A stretch of DNA of 64,000 nucleotides from Chloroflexota bacterium. GTDB lineage: Bacteria; Chloroflexota; Anaerolineae; Aggregatilineales; Phototrophicaceae. The DNA lies in contig JAIUNI010000009.1 of NCBI GenBank assembly GCA_020161935.1, positions 186,001 to 250,000 on the forward strand, given 5' to 3'. A program made the position numbers and the translations under genes. Each line of letters opens with the position of its first letter. The stretch's first letter is position 1. This document shows, in pieces, positions 1 to 7,702 of this stretch. The notes beneath the pieces are model-generated. The model did no database searches. It saw nothing but the letters and a program-made list of their open reading frames with translations, and had not been told where the DNA came from.

Positions 1-2
1 TT

Positions 3-1058
3 GGGACACATAAGGGCGAACCCAGTGACGGATTTTGGGGGGCGTTCCGTTTCAATCCGCGTGTGGCAATCGCGCCAGATGATTTACCAGCGTTTTTGGC
101 AGATAAAAATAACCAGTTTTATATGCAGCTTGATTCGATGAAGCGGTTTAGCCCTGACAGCTTAAGTGTGATGGAGTTTCAAACAAAAAGGGATTATGAG
201 ATTGCCGAGAAAGTATATGGCGATTGGCCTTTACTTGAGGCAGAAAATGACATTTGGAATGTGAAATTTACCCGCGAATTTGATATTACTAATGATCGTC
301 ACTTATTTAACGAGCAAGGTACAGGACTGCCGCTCTACGAAGGCAAGATGATTCATCAATATGATGCGCTTTATGCCGAGCCACAATTTTGGTTAGAAGA
401 ACAGCCTGCGCGGGAACGACTGGCAAGCCGTTATGCAGTTGCAGAGGCCGAACTCGATTATTTAAAGCCGCGACTGGCATATCGCGGCATCTCCAACGCA
501 ACGAATGAGCGAACTTTAATAGCAACAATTTTGCCTCCAAAAGTATTTTGTGAAGGGCGTTCTTGTACAACAGTCATTCAAGAAAATATCGACTCAAATA
601 AACAACTTTATCTTGCAGGATGCATGAATTCATTTGTATTAGACTGGTCGTTACGACAGCGAGTATCAAAAAATGTCAATATGTTTCATATTTACAGCCT
701 CCCCGTACCACGCCTGACGGCGGGCGACCCGACTTTTGACGCGATTGTGCAGCGGTCGGCGCGGCTGACCTGTACACGGGCAGAGTTCGCTGGCCTGTGG
801 CAGCAGGTGATGGGCAGCGCGTGGGACGCGGGCAAGGGCGCGACGGATGCGGCAGAACGGCAAAGGCTGCGCGACGAGATTGACTCGCTGGTAGCGCACC
901 TCTACGGCCTGACGCGGGATGAGTACGACCACATCCTCGGCACGTTCCCGCTGGTATTCCCCGACACGGCGGAGGGGCAAGCGCGGCGGGCGGCAGCGCT
1001 GGCGGCGTATGATAAACCCTCACCCCCAGCCCCTCTCCCTCAGGGCGAGGGGAGCTAA
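3..1058 (+). CDS. C-terminal part of an Eco57I/BREX-like adenine DNA methyltransferase (5' end outside window)
   Basis: The frame is open from the first bases, so only the last ~352 residues are visible; a GTG at 63 is just an internal codon. The visible part resembles the target-recognition half of class I N6-adenine methyltransferases found in type IIG restriction enzymes and BREX PglX: LYEGKMIHQYD, then RGISNATNERTLI, the TaqI-like C-terminal specificity pattern. The SAM and NPPY motifs would lie upstream and cannot be checked. The last ~13 residues (PSPPAPLPQGEGS) are encoded by a dispersed repeat, so the original stop has probably been replaced. Family assignment is good; whether it belongs to a restriction, BREX or orphan system is unknown. 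Confidence 0.75.
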   Translation, partial: GTHKGEPSDGFWGAFRFNPRVAIAPDDLPAFLADKNNQFYMQLDSMKRFSPDSLSVMEFQTKRDYEIAEKVYGDWPLLEAENDIWNVKFTREFDITNDRHLFNEQGTGLPLYEGKMIHQYDALYAEPQFWLEEQPARERLASRYAVAEAELDYLKPRLAYRGISNATNERTLIATILPPKVFCEGRSCTTVIQENIDSNKQLYLAGCMNSFVLDWSLRQRVSKNVNMFHIYSLPVPRLTAGDPTFDAIVQRSARLTCTRAEFAGLWQQVMGSAWDAGKGATDAAERQRLRDEIDSLVAHLYGLTRDEYDHILGTFPLVFPDTAEGQARRAAALAAYDKPSPPAPLPQGEGS

Positions 1059-1200
1059 GGCATAAAGGCTTATTATCGAGCGTTAGTGCTGAAAAAGTCA
1101 CACTTGCACGCACTCAGGGCGAGGGGCGCTAATGCCTAAAGGCTTTTATTGAGCGTTAGTGCTGAAAAAGTCACACTTGCACGCACTCAGGGCGAGGGGA
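1016..1200. repeat. CCCTCACCCC-type element plus ~73-bp tandem duplication
   Basis: Starts with CCCTCACCCCCAGCCCC and CAGGGCGAGGGGAG arms. The block from the CAGGGCGAGGGG at 1041 then recurs at 1115 and 1188, giving units of 74 and 73 bp that also carry CGTTAGTGCTGAAAAAGTC. The two convergent flanking genes (methyltransferase tail and DUF559 gene) both stop inside this array. Confidence 0.85.
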
Positions 1201-1594
1201 GATAAGGCGAAGATTTGCGTTTTGCAGAGATGATAATCATGGTCAATACCGATTCGAGGTCATTCGCAAGCTGTTCATTGGTAAATCGAAGAACAGTATA
1301 GCCTTGGGCTTCGATGATTTCTTGACGAATGGCATCTGCTTCCACTTGATTGGCATGGATACCGCCATCTAATTCAACCACCAAACGCGCTTCATAGCAT
1401 AAAAAATCGACGACATAAGCTGTATTTTCAATGGGTGTTTGGCGGCGAAACTTCAAATTATCGAGACGACGATTACGCAGGTGCTGCCACAAGTTTTCTT
1501 CCGCGGGTGTTTGGCGTTGGCGGAGTTCACGCGCAACCATCGTCATGACCTTTGCTGCTTGTGCGCGATAAACAGCATCATCAAAAGTCGTCAT
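1187..1594 (-). CDS. DUF559 domain protein (VSR-like endonuclease fold)
   Basis: A 135-residue protein with the typical DUF559 layout: an N-terminal helix with TPAEENLWQHLRNRR, the basic segment LKFRRQTPI, then VVDFLCYEARLVVELDGG, which supplies the D and ExD-type acidic residues of a PD-(D/E)xK-like core, and a C-terminal VLRFTNEQL. DUF559 proteins are related to very-short-patch-repair nucleases, but their substrates are generally not established. The last eight residues (SSPYLPSP) come from the repeat array at its 3' end. It converges on the methyltransferase gene, so a restriction or mobile-DNA context is possible but not shown. Confidence 0.8.
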   Translation of the reverse strand: MTTFDDAVYRAQAAKVMTMVARELRQRQTPAEENLWQHLRNRRLDNLKFRRQTPIENTAYVVDFLCYEARLVVELDGGIHANQVEADAIRQEIIEAQGYTVLRFTNEQLANDLESVLTMIIISAKRKSSPYLPSP

Positions 1595-1617
1595 TCGAGT
1601 TTTACCATGCCGGAATT

Positions 1618-1830
1618 AAACCCTCACCCCCTGCCCCACGACGGTACGTTCGCAGGCTCACTCCACCGTCAGCCCTCAGGGCGAGGGGAGTAAAGGGTGA
1701 AAGCAAGGGTTTCCCGTAACCATAAATTCAATTCTTGTTATTGTAATTATCAGTATGAATCCATGCAATACCTTCGTGCTTCGTTTTGTTCCCCTCGCCC
1801 TGAGGGAGAGGGGTTAGGGGTGAGGGTTCA
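1618..1830. repeat. Two CCCTCACCCC-family elements, one with inner hairpin
   Basis: The first copy (1618-1692) has outer arms CCCTCACCCCCTGCCCC and AGGGCGAGGGGAG around an inner hairpin: GACGGT (1640-1645), a 19-nt core ACGTTCGCAGGCTCACTCC and ACCGTC (1665-1670). The second copy (about 1791-1826) is the short form without the inner hairpin, in reverse orientation (CCCCTCGCCCTGAGGG). Further copies lie at 4.8, 15.1, 50.5, 58.9 and 62.0 kb. Confidence 0.8.
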
Positions 1831-1831
1831 C

Positions 1832-1930
1832 AAACGTTAGGAAACGGTTTGCGTCTACAAACCGCGCGTTCACAAATCGGGGTCAGAAGGGGTCACGCTG
1901 CCTGTTATCGCCTGTTTTACAGGCAAATAA
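1832..1930 (+). repeat. Dispersed ~98-bp element, copy 1
   Basis: Shares CACAAATCGGGGTCAG, GCTGCCTGTTATCGCCTG and the small hairpin GCCTGTTTTACAGGC with elements at 29438-29535 (reverse) and 34036-34131. The left part also pairs with itself (AAACGGTTTGCG/AAACCG). No coding capacity is seen. Confidence 0.75.
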
Positions 1931-1933
1931 AAA

Positions 1934-2012
1934 GGGTTTGCACGACGGCAAACCCCTACAGAAACGATTTATGTTGTGTCCTGACGCGGAATGGTCTGAA
2001 ACCATTCCCTAC
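1934..2012. repeat. Two REP-like hairpins with GTAG foot
   Basis: Hairpin GGGTTTGC/GCAAACCC (1934-1955) and hairpin GGAATGGT/ACCATTCC (1988-2008). On the minus strand each is preceded by GTAG, the tetranucleotide typical of REP elements recognised by RAYT transposases. The second lies just after the stop of the aminotransferase gene and might also act as a transcription-end or stability element. Confidence 0.7.
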
Positions 2013-2021
2013 CGATACCGG

Positions 2022-3107
2022 CTATACACCCAAGAATTCGTCTAAGCCGGACAGGACTTCTTCCAATGTCGAGGTGGTCATGTCGCCCATATGGGCAATT
2101 CGGAAGGTCTTGCCCTTCACTTTGCCGTAGCCTTTGTCCATCGAGAAGCCTTTGCCGCCCATGAACTTCGCCATGTCGTCGACGTTGATGTCCCGCCCAT
2201 TCGCCACAGTGGTTACAGTTGGTGAACGGAAACCGTCCTGCGAAAACACGCCCATCTGCCGCGCTTCTGCCCACGCAATCGTCATGTCGCGCATCTGGAT
2301 ATGCCGCGCCCAACGGTTCTGCAAGCCTTCGTTCATGATGTCTTCGAGCTGCTTATCCGCCGCGAACATCAAGGAAACCGGTGGTGTTGACGGTGTATTG
2401 TTCTTCTTGAGGCTGGCTTCGATTTCGATGAAGTCGAAGTAGTAGCCGCGGTTCGTCACCTGTTTGGCACGCTCCAGCACCCGGTCGCTGACGGCCGCAA
2501 AGGCCAAGCCCGGTGGTAAGGCAAACGCCTTCTGCGACGAGGTTAAGGCCATGTCGATGCCCCACTCGTCGGTCAGCAGTTCGATGCCGAGGAAACCGCT
2601 GACAGTATCGACCAGATACAGCGTATCCGGGTACTGGCGCACCACTTCACCGATGGCTTTGATCGGATTGGTTACGCCCGTGCTGGTTTCATTATGGACG
2701 ACGCACACGGCATCGTAGGTGTCTTTTTGCAGGGCCTCGGCGACCATTTCAGGTGTATGCGCCTTGCCCCAATCCACAGCGATGACATCGACCCCCTTGC
2801 CGTTAAGCTGGCTGATCTCCGCCCAGCGTTCGCTAAACGCCCCGCCGACGAGGTGCAGCGCCTTTTTGCCCTCGCGAATGCAGTTCCGCGACGCGCCTTC
2901 CCACAGGCCAGTACCGGACGACCCCTGCACGAACACGCGGCTTTCGGTGACGAATGCCTGCTTGAGCTTGGTTTGCAGACGGGCAAACAGTTCTTCGAAG
3001 GCTTTCGAACGGTGGCCGATCATCCATTCGGTTTGTGCGTCCAGAACCTCTTTACGCACCTCAACCGGGCCGGGAATAACCAGCCGTTTGTGTGTAGCTG
3101 CTGCCAT
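2022..3107 (-). CDS. Class V PLP-dependent aminotransferase (alanine-glyoxylate/serine-glyoxylate type)
   Basis: A 361-residue fold-type I PLP enzyme. The start is taken at the ATG at 3107 (MAAATHKRLVIPGP), which follows GGGAGGA at good spacing; the frame stays open upstream without a ribosome site. Features seen: RLVIPGPVEV at the N-terminus, phosphate-contact loop SSGTGLWEGASRN, VVHNETSTG, DTVSGFLG with the conserved Asp, and the Schiff-base Lys in SSQKAFALPPG. These match the family that uses glyoxylate or phosphohydroxypyruvate as amino acceptor; the substrate pair cannot be told from sequence. It stands alone between repeat-filled spacers. Confidence 0.85.
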   Translation of the reverse strand: MAAATHKRLVIPGPVEVRKEVLDAQTEWMIGHRSKAFEELFARLQTKLKQAFVTESRVFVQGSSGTGLWEGASRNCIREGKKALHLVGGAFSERWAEISQLNGKGVDVIAVDWGKAHTPEMVAEALQKDTYDAVCVVHNETSTGVTNPIKAIGEVVRQYPDTLYLVDTVSGFLGIELLTDEWGIDMALTSSQKAFALPPGLAFAAVSDRVLERAKQVTNRGYYFDFIEIEASLKKNNTPSTPPVSLMFAADKQLEDIMNEGLQNRWARHIQMRDMTIAWAEARQMGVFSQDGFRSPTVTTVANGRDINVDDMAKFMGGKGFSMDKGYGKVKGKTFRIAHMGDMTTSTLEEVLSGLDEFLGV

Positions 3108-3593
3108 TGATGTGAATCCTCCCTGCGGGGAAATAGCTTGTGATGAACAGCGCAATTTTATCGTAGGGGCTTAGTCGTGGGTAGTGGCGACCAATGGGCA
3201 ATGGGTACAGAAATGGGTGTGGAGTCGATGGGATATAGTGCCTAAGTGGGGAAAAGTCGATAGTCGGTAGATCAAGGCAACAATACATGAACCGCAGAGG
3301 CACAGAGGACACAAAGAAATGCAGATTAACCGCCAAGAACGCTAAGAGCAATGCGGAGAATTAACCACAGAGGCACAGAGGACACAGAGAAAGACAGATT
3401 AACCGCCAAGAACGCTAAGAGCAATACGGAGAATTAACCACAGAGGCACAGAGGACACAGAGAAAGACAGATTAACCGCCAAGTCGCCAAGAACGCCAAG
3501 AGAAAAGCCGTAAGGTATAATGCGGAGGTAAGAAGCTGGCTGTTACGCTTGCTCCAAGTGATACGATGATAAACAAGATATGAGTACCCCCCA
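3108..3593. other. Spacer with a tandem repeat array
   Basis: 486 bp without a credible gene. 3292-3510 is a tandem array (listed separately). The remainder holds the leader of the methyltransferase-like gene, with no clear sigma70 -35/-10 pair that I could defend. Confidence 0.6.
3292..3510. repeat. 73-bp tandem repeat (CACAGAGGCACAGAGGACAC), three copies
   Basis: Unit starts at 3292, 3365 and 3438, spaced exactly 73 bp, each with CACAGAGGCACAGAGGACAC followed by AACCGCCAAGAACGC. The third unit diverges after AACCGCC. Single or partial copies recur at about 30918, 47955 and 50645-50790. Not a CRISPR: there are no unique spacers between units. Confidence 0.9.
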
Positions 3594-4784
3594 ATGACTG
3601 ACAATTACCGTGAAATGCTCCAGCAGGCGGCGCTGGATGAAGCGACGTTCGTACACATGACCTTCAAAGGTGAAATCGGCGGCGCGCTGCCGTGGCGGAT
3701 GGTGAACGTGCGTCCGGTGCAGATTAAGGGCAGCCGTCACTTACAGTTTTCGCACTTCACCGCCAAGCAGGACATCACTAAGAATTACGCCGGTGACGAG
3801 GCGATCAACCATTTGCGCGAACTACTGGCGCTGCCTTTCCACAGCATCCACCTGCGGACGACGCTGGAAGAATTGAACGTGCAGATCACCAAGAAGGGCA
3901 AGGCGATCCTGCACCGCAGCGCACCGATTAAGCCGCACGTTGAGCCGGTGGAACACGACCGCTGGAAGGACTGGCCGATCCCCGCCAGCCTGCCCGACCC
4001 ATTTTTGCAAAAGATTGGCATTCAAACCAGCGACGGTCGCATCCGTGCCGATATGCAGGACAAGTTCGCGCAGATCAACGAGTTCCTTAAGCTGCTGGAT
4101 CATACCGGCGCGTTGACCACGTTTGACCATTCGCCGATCCACATCCTCGACTGCGGCGCAGGGTCGGCGCATCTGACGTTCGCCACCTATCACTACCTGA
4201 ATAACATCCGGCAGATACCCGCGAACCTGAGCGGCGTGGATACCAACGCCGAGCTGATGGCACGCAGCAACACCTACAGTCACGAGTTGGGGTTAGGCGA
4301 TGCGTGTTTTTATGCCTCACCGATTATCCAGCATGTGCCGGAACACGCGCCGGACATCGTGCTAGCGCTGCACGCCTGCGACACAGCGACGGACGAAGCA
4401 CTGGCGTTGGGGGTGAAACATGGCGCAGGAATCATTATGACCGCGCCGTGCTGCCACAAGCACCTGCACCAGCAGTTGGAAAGCCGCGCTCCGTTCGAGC
4501 CGGTCATGCGGCACGGCATCCTCAAGCAGCGGATGGGCGACATCCTGACGGACAGTTTTCGCGCCCTGCTGCTGCGGATTATGGGGTACAAGACGGATGT
4601 GGTCGAGTTTATCTCGTCCGAGCATACGGGGCGCAACCTGATGATCCGCGCAGTGAAAAAGACGGCGGTCGGCGAGGCGGCGTTCATTCAAGAGTACAAC
4701 GAGTTGAAAGCGTTCTGGGGTGTTACGCCGTACCTCGAAACGCTGCTCGGCGAGCGGCTGATGCTGAACAGCATACTGGTTTAG
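3594..4784 (+). CDS. SAM-dependent methyltransferase, Methyltransf_32-like
   Basis: 396 residues. The N-terminal ~150 residues lack a recognised fold; the C-terminal half is a Rossmann methyltransferase with motif I HILDCGAGSAHLTFA (about residues 181-195), an acidic residue in GVDTNAEL after strand 2, and the diagnostic DIVLALHACDTATDEAL followed by MTAPCCHKHLHQQL. The HACDTATD and APCCHK pair is typical of the bacterial relatives of eukaryotic GSTCD/METTL25 (Pfam Methyltransf_32). The substrate is unknown; RNA modification is sometimes suggested for relatives but nothing here decides it. Monocistronic. Confidence 0.8.
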   Translation: MTDNYREMLQQAALDEATFVHMTFKGEIGGALPWRMVNVRPVQIKGSRHLQFSHFTAKQDITKNYAGDEAINHLRELLALPFHSIHLRTTLEELNVQITKKGKAILHRSAPIKPHVEPVEHDRWKDWPIPASLPDPFLQKIGIQTSDGRIRADMQDKFAQINEFLKLLDHTGALTTFDHSPIHILDCGAGSAHLTFATYHYLNNIRQIPANLSGVDTNAELMARSNTYSHELGLGDACFYASPIIQHVPEHAPDIVLALHACDTATDEALALGVKHGAGIIMTAPCCHKHLHQQLESRAPFEPVMRHGILKQRMGDILTDSFRALLLRIMGYKTDVVEFISSEHTGRNLMIRAVKKTAVGEAAFIQEYNELKAFWGVTPYLETLLGERLMLNSILV

Positions 4785-5235
4785 GCGAACTTTAAAAAGT
4801 CCTCACCCCTAGCCCCACATCAGCACGGTCGCAGGCTCACTCCGCTGATAGAGTAACAGGGAGGGCTTATTCCACCCCACCCCTAACCCCTCCCCGTAGT
4901 AACAGGGAGGGGAACAAGACGAGAACACCACAAGTTTTCCTTTGAGAAACGAATATTCTGGCGGTAACGCGGATGAGGCACGCCTCATCCCTATAAATAA
5001 AGATGCTTTGTGAGGTTTGAGCAGGTCGCACCGCCGTGCTATACCCATTCACTCGTTTAGACACGTTCCGAGCGCTTGCCCTACCGTCATGCAATTCGTG
5101 TCCATTTATCCTGTAGGGTTGCCCACCAGCACCTCCATTTTCATCTCAATTGTGAAAACATTACGAACTATCATCAAAACCAAGACTAAAATGTAAAAGG
5201 GGCTAGTAAATCGCCCTTGAGCAGGAGATTGTGTC
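4785..5235. other. Spacer with mosaic repeat and a REP-like hairpin
   Basis: 451 bp without a gene. 4801-4914 is a CCCTCACCCC-family element with inner hairpin ATCAGC (4819-4824), 19-nt core, GCTGAT (4844-4849), followed by a CCCTCCC/GGGAGGG hairpin. At 4971-4990 GGATGAGGC and GCCTCATCC form a tight hairpin. The last ~100 bp are AT-richer and probably contain the promoter of the sensor kinase, but I cannot identify its boxes. Confidence 0.6.
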
Positions 5236-7332
5236 TTGAATATCGTTCTTGAGCTGACGCATAACGTGGCGCTGCTGTTTGCGTTGACCTATATATACGG
5301 GTTAATTAGTCCGCGTACCAATGAACTTGGCACGACCAGCAGTTCGATTCTCAAAGGAGTCGCGTTCGGTGTGTTTGGCATCCTCGCGATGCTGAGTGCT
5401 GTCCCACTGGGAAACGGCTTCCTCGTTGACGGTCGCAGCATCATTATCGCTATCGCCAGCGTGTTCGCGGGTTTCGTTCCCACGCTGATTTCGGTGTTGA
5501 TGATTATTGTTTGCCGGTTCAGCCTCGGCGGGGACGGCGCAATCGTCGCGATACCGATTACCATCACGATTGTCGTCATGAGCTTCCTGCTGTTCTGGCA
5601 GCGGCAGCATTTTACCATGCGGGATTTCTTAATGCGGTTAACGGTGCTGGGCATCCTTTCTGCTTTGCAACAACCGGTGTGGAGTATTGTGATTACCGGC
5701 AGGAATGCCTTTGGCGAGGCGACAGCACCGCTGCTGATTCTTACCTCGGCAGGGATTGTCCTCTTTGGCGCAATGCTTTACTACCAGCGGCAGCAGATGA
5801 ACATTGACCGTGCGCTCCAAGCGAGTGAGGAACGTTACCGTGCGGTTGTCACCAATATGATCGAAGGCATTGTCGTACGCGATGCTAAAGGCAAGGTTAG
5901 CGCTTCGAACCCGGCTGCCAGCGACATTCTAGGGCAGACGGTTGAGAAAATAATAGGGGAAGGCCCGCTCAACCGCGAGTGGCGTTCGATCCATGAGGAC
6001 GGTTCGCCATTCACTCTTGACGACAACCCCGCGTTAAAGGCGTTAGCGACCGGGCAAGCCCAGTCCAACGTCATGATGGGTATGTATAAACCCGATCACT
6101 CGATTACGTGGGTGGTGATGAATTCGCAGCCCCTCCAAGACTTCAAGACACGTCAAATCAATGGTGTTGTCACCACCTTCGTTGATGTGACTGAAATTCG
6201 ATCCGCGCAAGCAAAATTACGCCAAGAACGGGATTTGCTTCGCACCTTGATCGACAGCACGCCTGATTATATTTTCCTCAAGGATGCGGACGGACGTTTC
6301 ATTCTCACCAACATCGCCCATGCAAAGGCGGCGGGTATTCACGAACCAGACGACTTAATAGGCAAAACGGCCTTCGACGTATTCTCGACGGAACTGGCAA
6401 CCCAATTCCATGCTGACGATCTCCACATCATGCAGTCGGGCAAGCCGCTGGTGAACGCCGAACGCGAAACGGTGGACGCGCAGGGGCAGCGCAAGATGGT
6501 GCTGACCACTAAAATCCCGTGGGTTGATAAAGATGGTAATGTGCTGGGGCTGGTGGGCATCAGCCGTGATGTCACCGAGCGCAAGCAGCTTGAAAACCAG
6601 ACGCTGCGCCTGCTGGCCGAACAAGAACGGGTGGAAGTGCTGCAACGCTTCCTGACGGATATGTCGCACGACTTCCGCACCCCTTTGAGCATCATCAACA
6701 GCAGTGTGTACTTCCTGCGGCGGGAAAATATCAGCCGTGACCTGTTCAGTGAAAAGATCAACAATATCGAGGTACAGAGTGACCGGATGCTCAAGCTGCT
6801 GGATGACCTGCTCGAAATGGGGCAGCTTGACCAGAAAGGCGTGACTTACAACTTCACGCCGGAAAATGCCAACGACATTATTCAAAAAATCGCTGAGGGT
6901 TTCCAATCGCTGGCGACGCTTAAACATCAAACGCTGACGTTCAAGCCTGCGACAGGTTTGCCGAAGACAAACATCGATGTGGTGAAAATTAGCCGGGCGA
7001 TTATCAACCTCGTTCAGAACGCCATCAACTATACGCCGCAGGGTGGCAGCATCCAGTTAAGCACCGGTTTCAGCCGCGACTATATTGAAGTTATAGTGTC
7101 GGATACGGGCTTAGGTATTTCGGCTAACGACTTGCCCCATATTTTCGAACGGTTTTACCGGGCGGACGCGGCGCGGTCGATTGCGACAGGCGGCAGCGGG
7201 TTGGGTTTGCCGATCACCAAGCAAATCGTTCATGGGCATGAGGGGACGATTAGCGTACACAGCGAGTTGGATAAAGGCACGAGCTTTACCATTCAACTGC
7301 CGATCATCCCTCCCGTGGTAGCACTACCTTAA
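5236..7332 (+). CDS. Sensor histidine kinase with LytS-type 5TM receptor and two PAS domains
   Basis: 698 residues, starting at a TTG preceded by GCAGGAG. Residues ~1-185 are hydrophobic and match the 5TMR-LYT receptor (VDGRSIIIAIASVFAGF, then RFSLGGDGA). Two PAS domains follow (about 197-320 from ERYRAVVTNMIEG, and 330-450 from LIDSTPDYIFLKDADG). The kinase core has the H-box MSHDFRTPLS with phospho-acceptor His478, N-box NAINYTPQGG, DTGLGIS and GSGLGLPI. No response regulator is adjacent, so the partner must be elsewhere. The N-terminal receptor in relatives senses envelope or small-molecule signals; the ligand is unknown. Confidence 0.9.
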   Translation: MNIVLELTHNVALLFALTYIYGLISPRTNELGTTSSSILKGVAFGVFGILAMLSAVPLGNGFLVDGRSIIIAIASVFAGFVPTLISVLMIIVCRFSLGGDGAIVAIPITITIVVMSFLLFWQRQHFTMRDFLMRLTVLGILSALQQPVWSIVITGRNAFGEATAPLLILTSAGIVLFGAMLYYQRQQMNIDRALQASEERYRAVVTNMIEGIVVRDAKGKVSASNPAASDILGQTVEKIIGEGPLNREWRSIHEDGSPFTLDDNPALKALATGQAQSNVMMGMYKPDHSITWVVMNSQPLQDFKTRQINGVVTTFVDVTEIRSAQAKLRQERDLLRTLIDSTPDYIFLKDADGRFILTNIAHAKAAGIHEPDDLIGKTAFDVFSTELATQFHADDLHIMQSGKPLVNAERETVDAQGQRKMVLTTKIPWVDKDGNVLGLVGISRDVTERKQLENQTLRLLAEQERVEVLQRFLTDMSHDFRTPLSIINSSVYFLRRENISRDLFSEKINNIEVQSDRMLKLLDDLLEMGQLDQKGVTYNFTPENANDIIQKIAEGFQSLATLKHQTLTFKPATGLPKTNIDVVKISRAIINLVQNAINYTPQGGSIQLSTGFSRDYIEVIVSDTGLGISANDLPHIFERFYRADAARSIATGGSGLGLPITKQIVHGHEGTISVHSELDKGTSFTIQLPIIPPVVALP

Positions 7333-7702
7333 GTGGTGGAGGGTTCAATCTTCTCCCGTAGCCTAATGCTGGCAGACAGGCTGCGGTGGTGGTTGCGAAG
7401 TAAGTGATGAGTGGGTTTGGGTATCACGGACGAGATAATGGTTGTTTACTTATTAAAATGGTAATTGGTCGGGTTACGCCGCTGAGGGCTAAAGCCACTC
7501 AGCTAACCACCGGACATGTCCACTGAAGGGACTTCAAAGGCGCTTGTCAGCCTCACAATTATTTACCACGCTCATTTGTAAATCACCATTATCTCGTCCC
7601 TACAATGTGGATCAATTATGTATTTGAAAGTACAAGCATCACTTACCATATGACCACTACCCATGCTACAATAGAACTAAATTTCCACCACACGATTGAG
7701 CT
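7333..7702. other. Spacer holding a long inverted-repeat element
   Basis: 370 bp without a gene. Most of it is the element at 7428-7604, listed separately. The remaining ~100 bp before the LuxR-type gene is AT-rich; no promoter boxes are assigned. Confidence 0.6.
7428..7604. repeat. MITE-like element with 15-bp perfect terminal inverted repeats
   Basis: GGACGAGATAATGGT (7428-7442) and ACCATTATCTCGTCC (7585-7599) are perfect inverted copies about 140 bp apart, and similarity continues inward (TTTAC blocks). On the minus strand the element begins with GTAG, as the REP hairpins do. Inside is a second palindrome, GCTGAGGGCTAAAGCC with ACTCAGC. There is no reading frame. It could be a small non-autonomous mobile element or a structured transcript. 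Confidence 0.6.

Noticed and set aside
1..2021. Complete restriction or BREX system
   Set aside because: Only the end of one methyltransferase is visible; the DUF559 gene is not a diagnostic partner and other components would lie outside.
3292..3510. CRISPR-like array
   Set aside because: Units are contiguous with no unique spacers, and no cas gene is near; same for 1041-1200.
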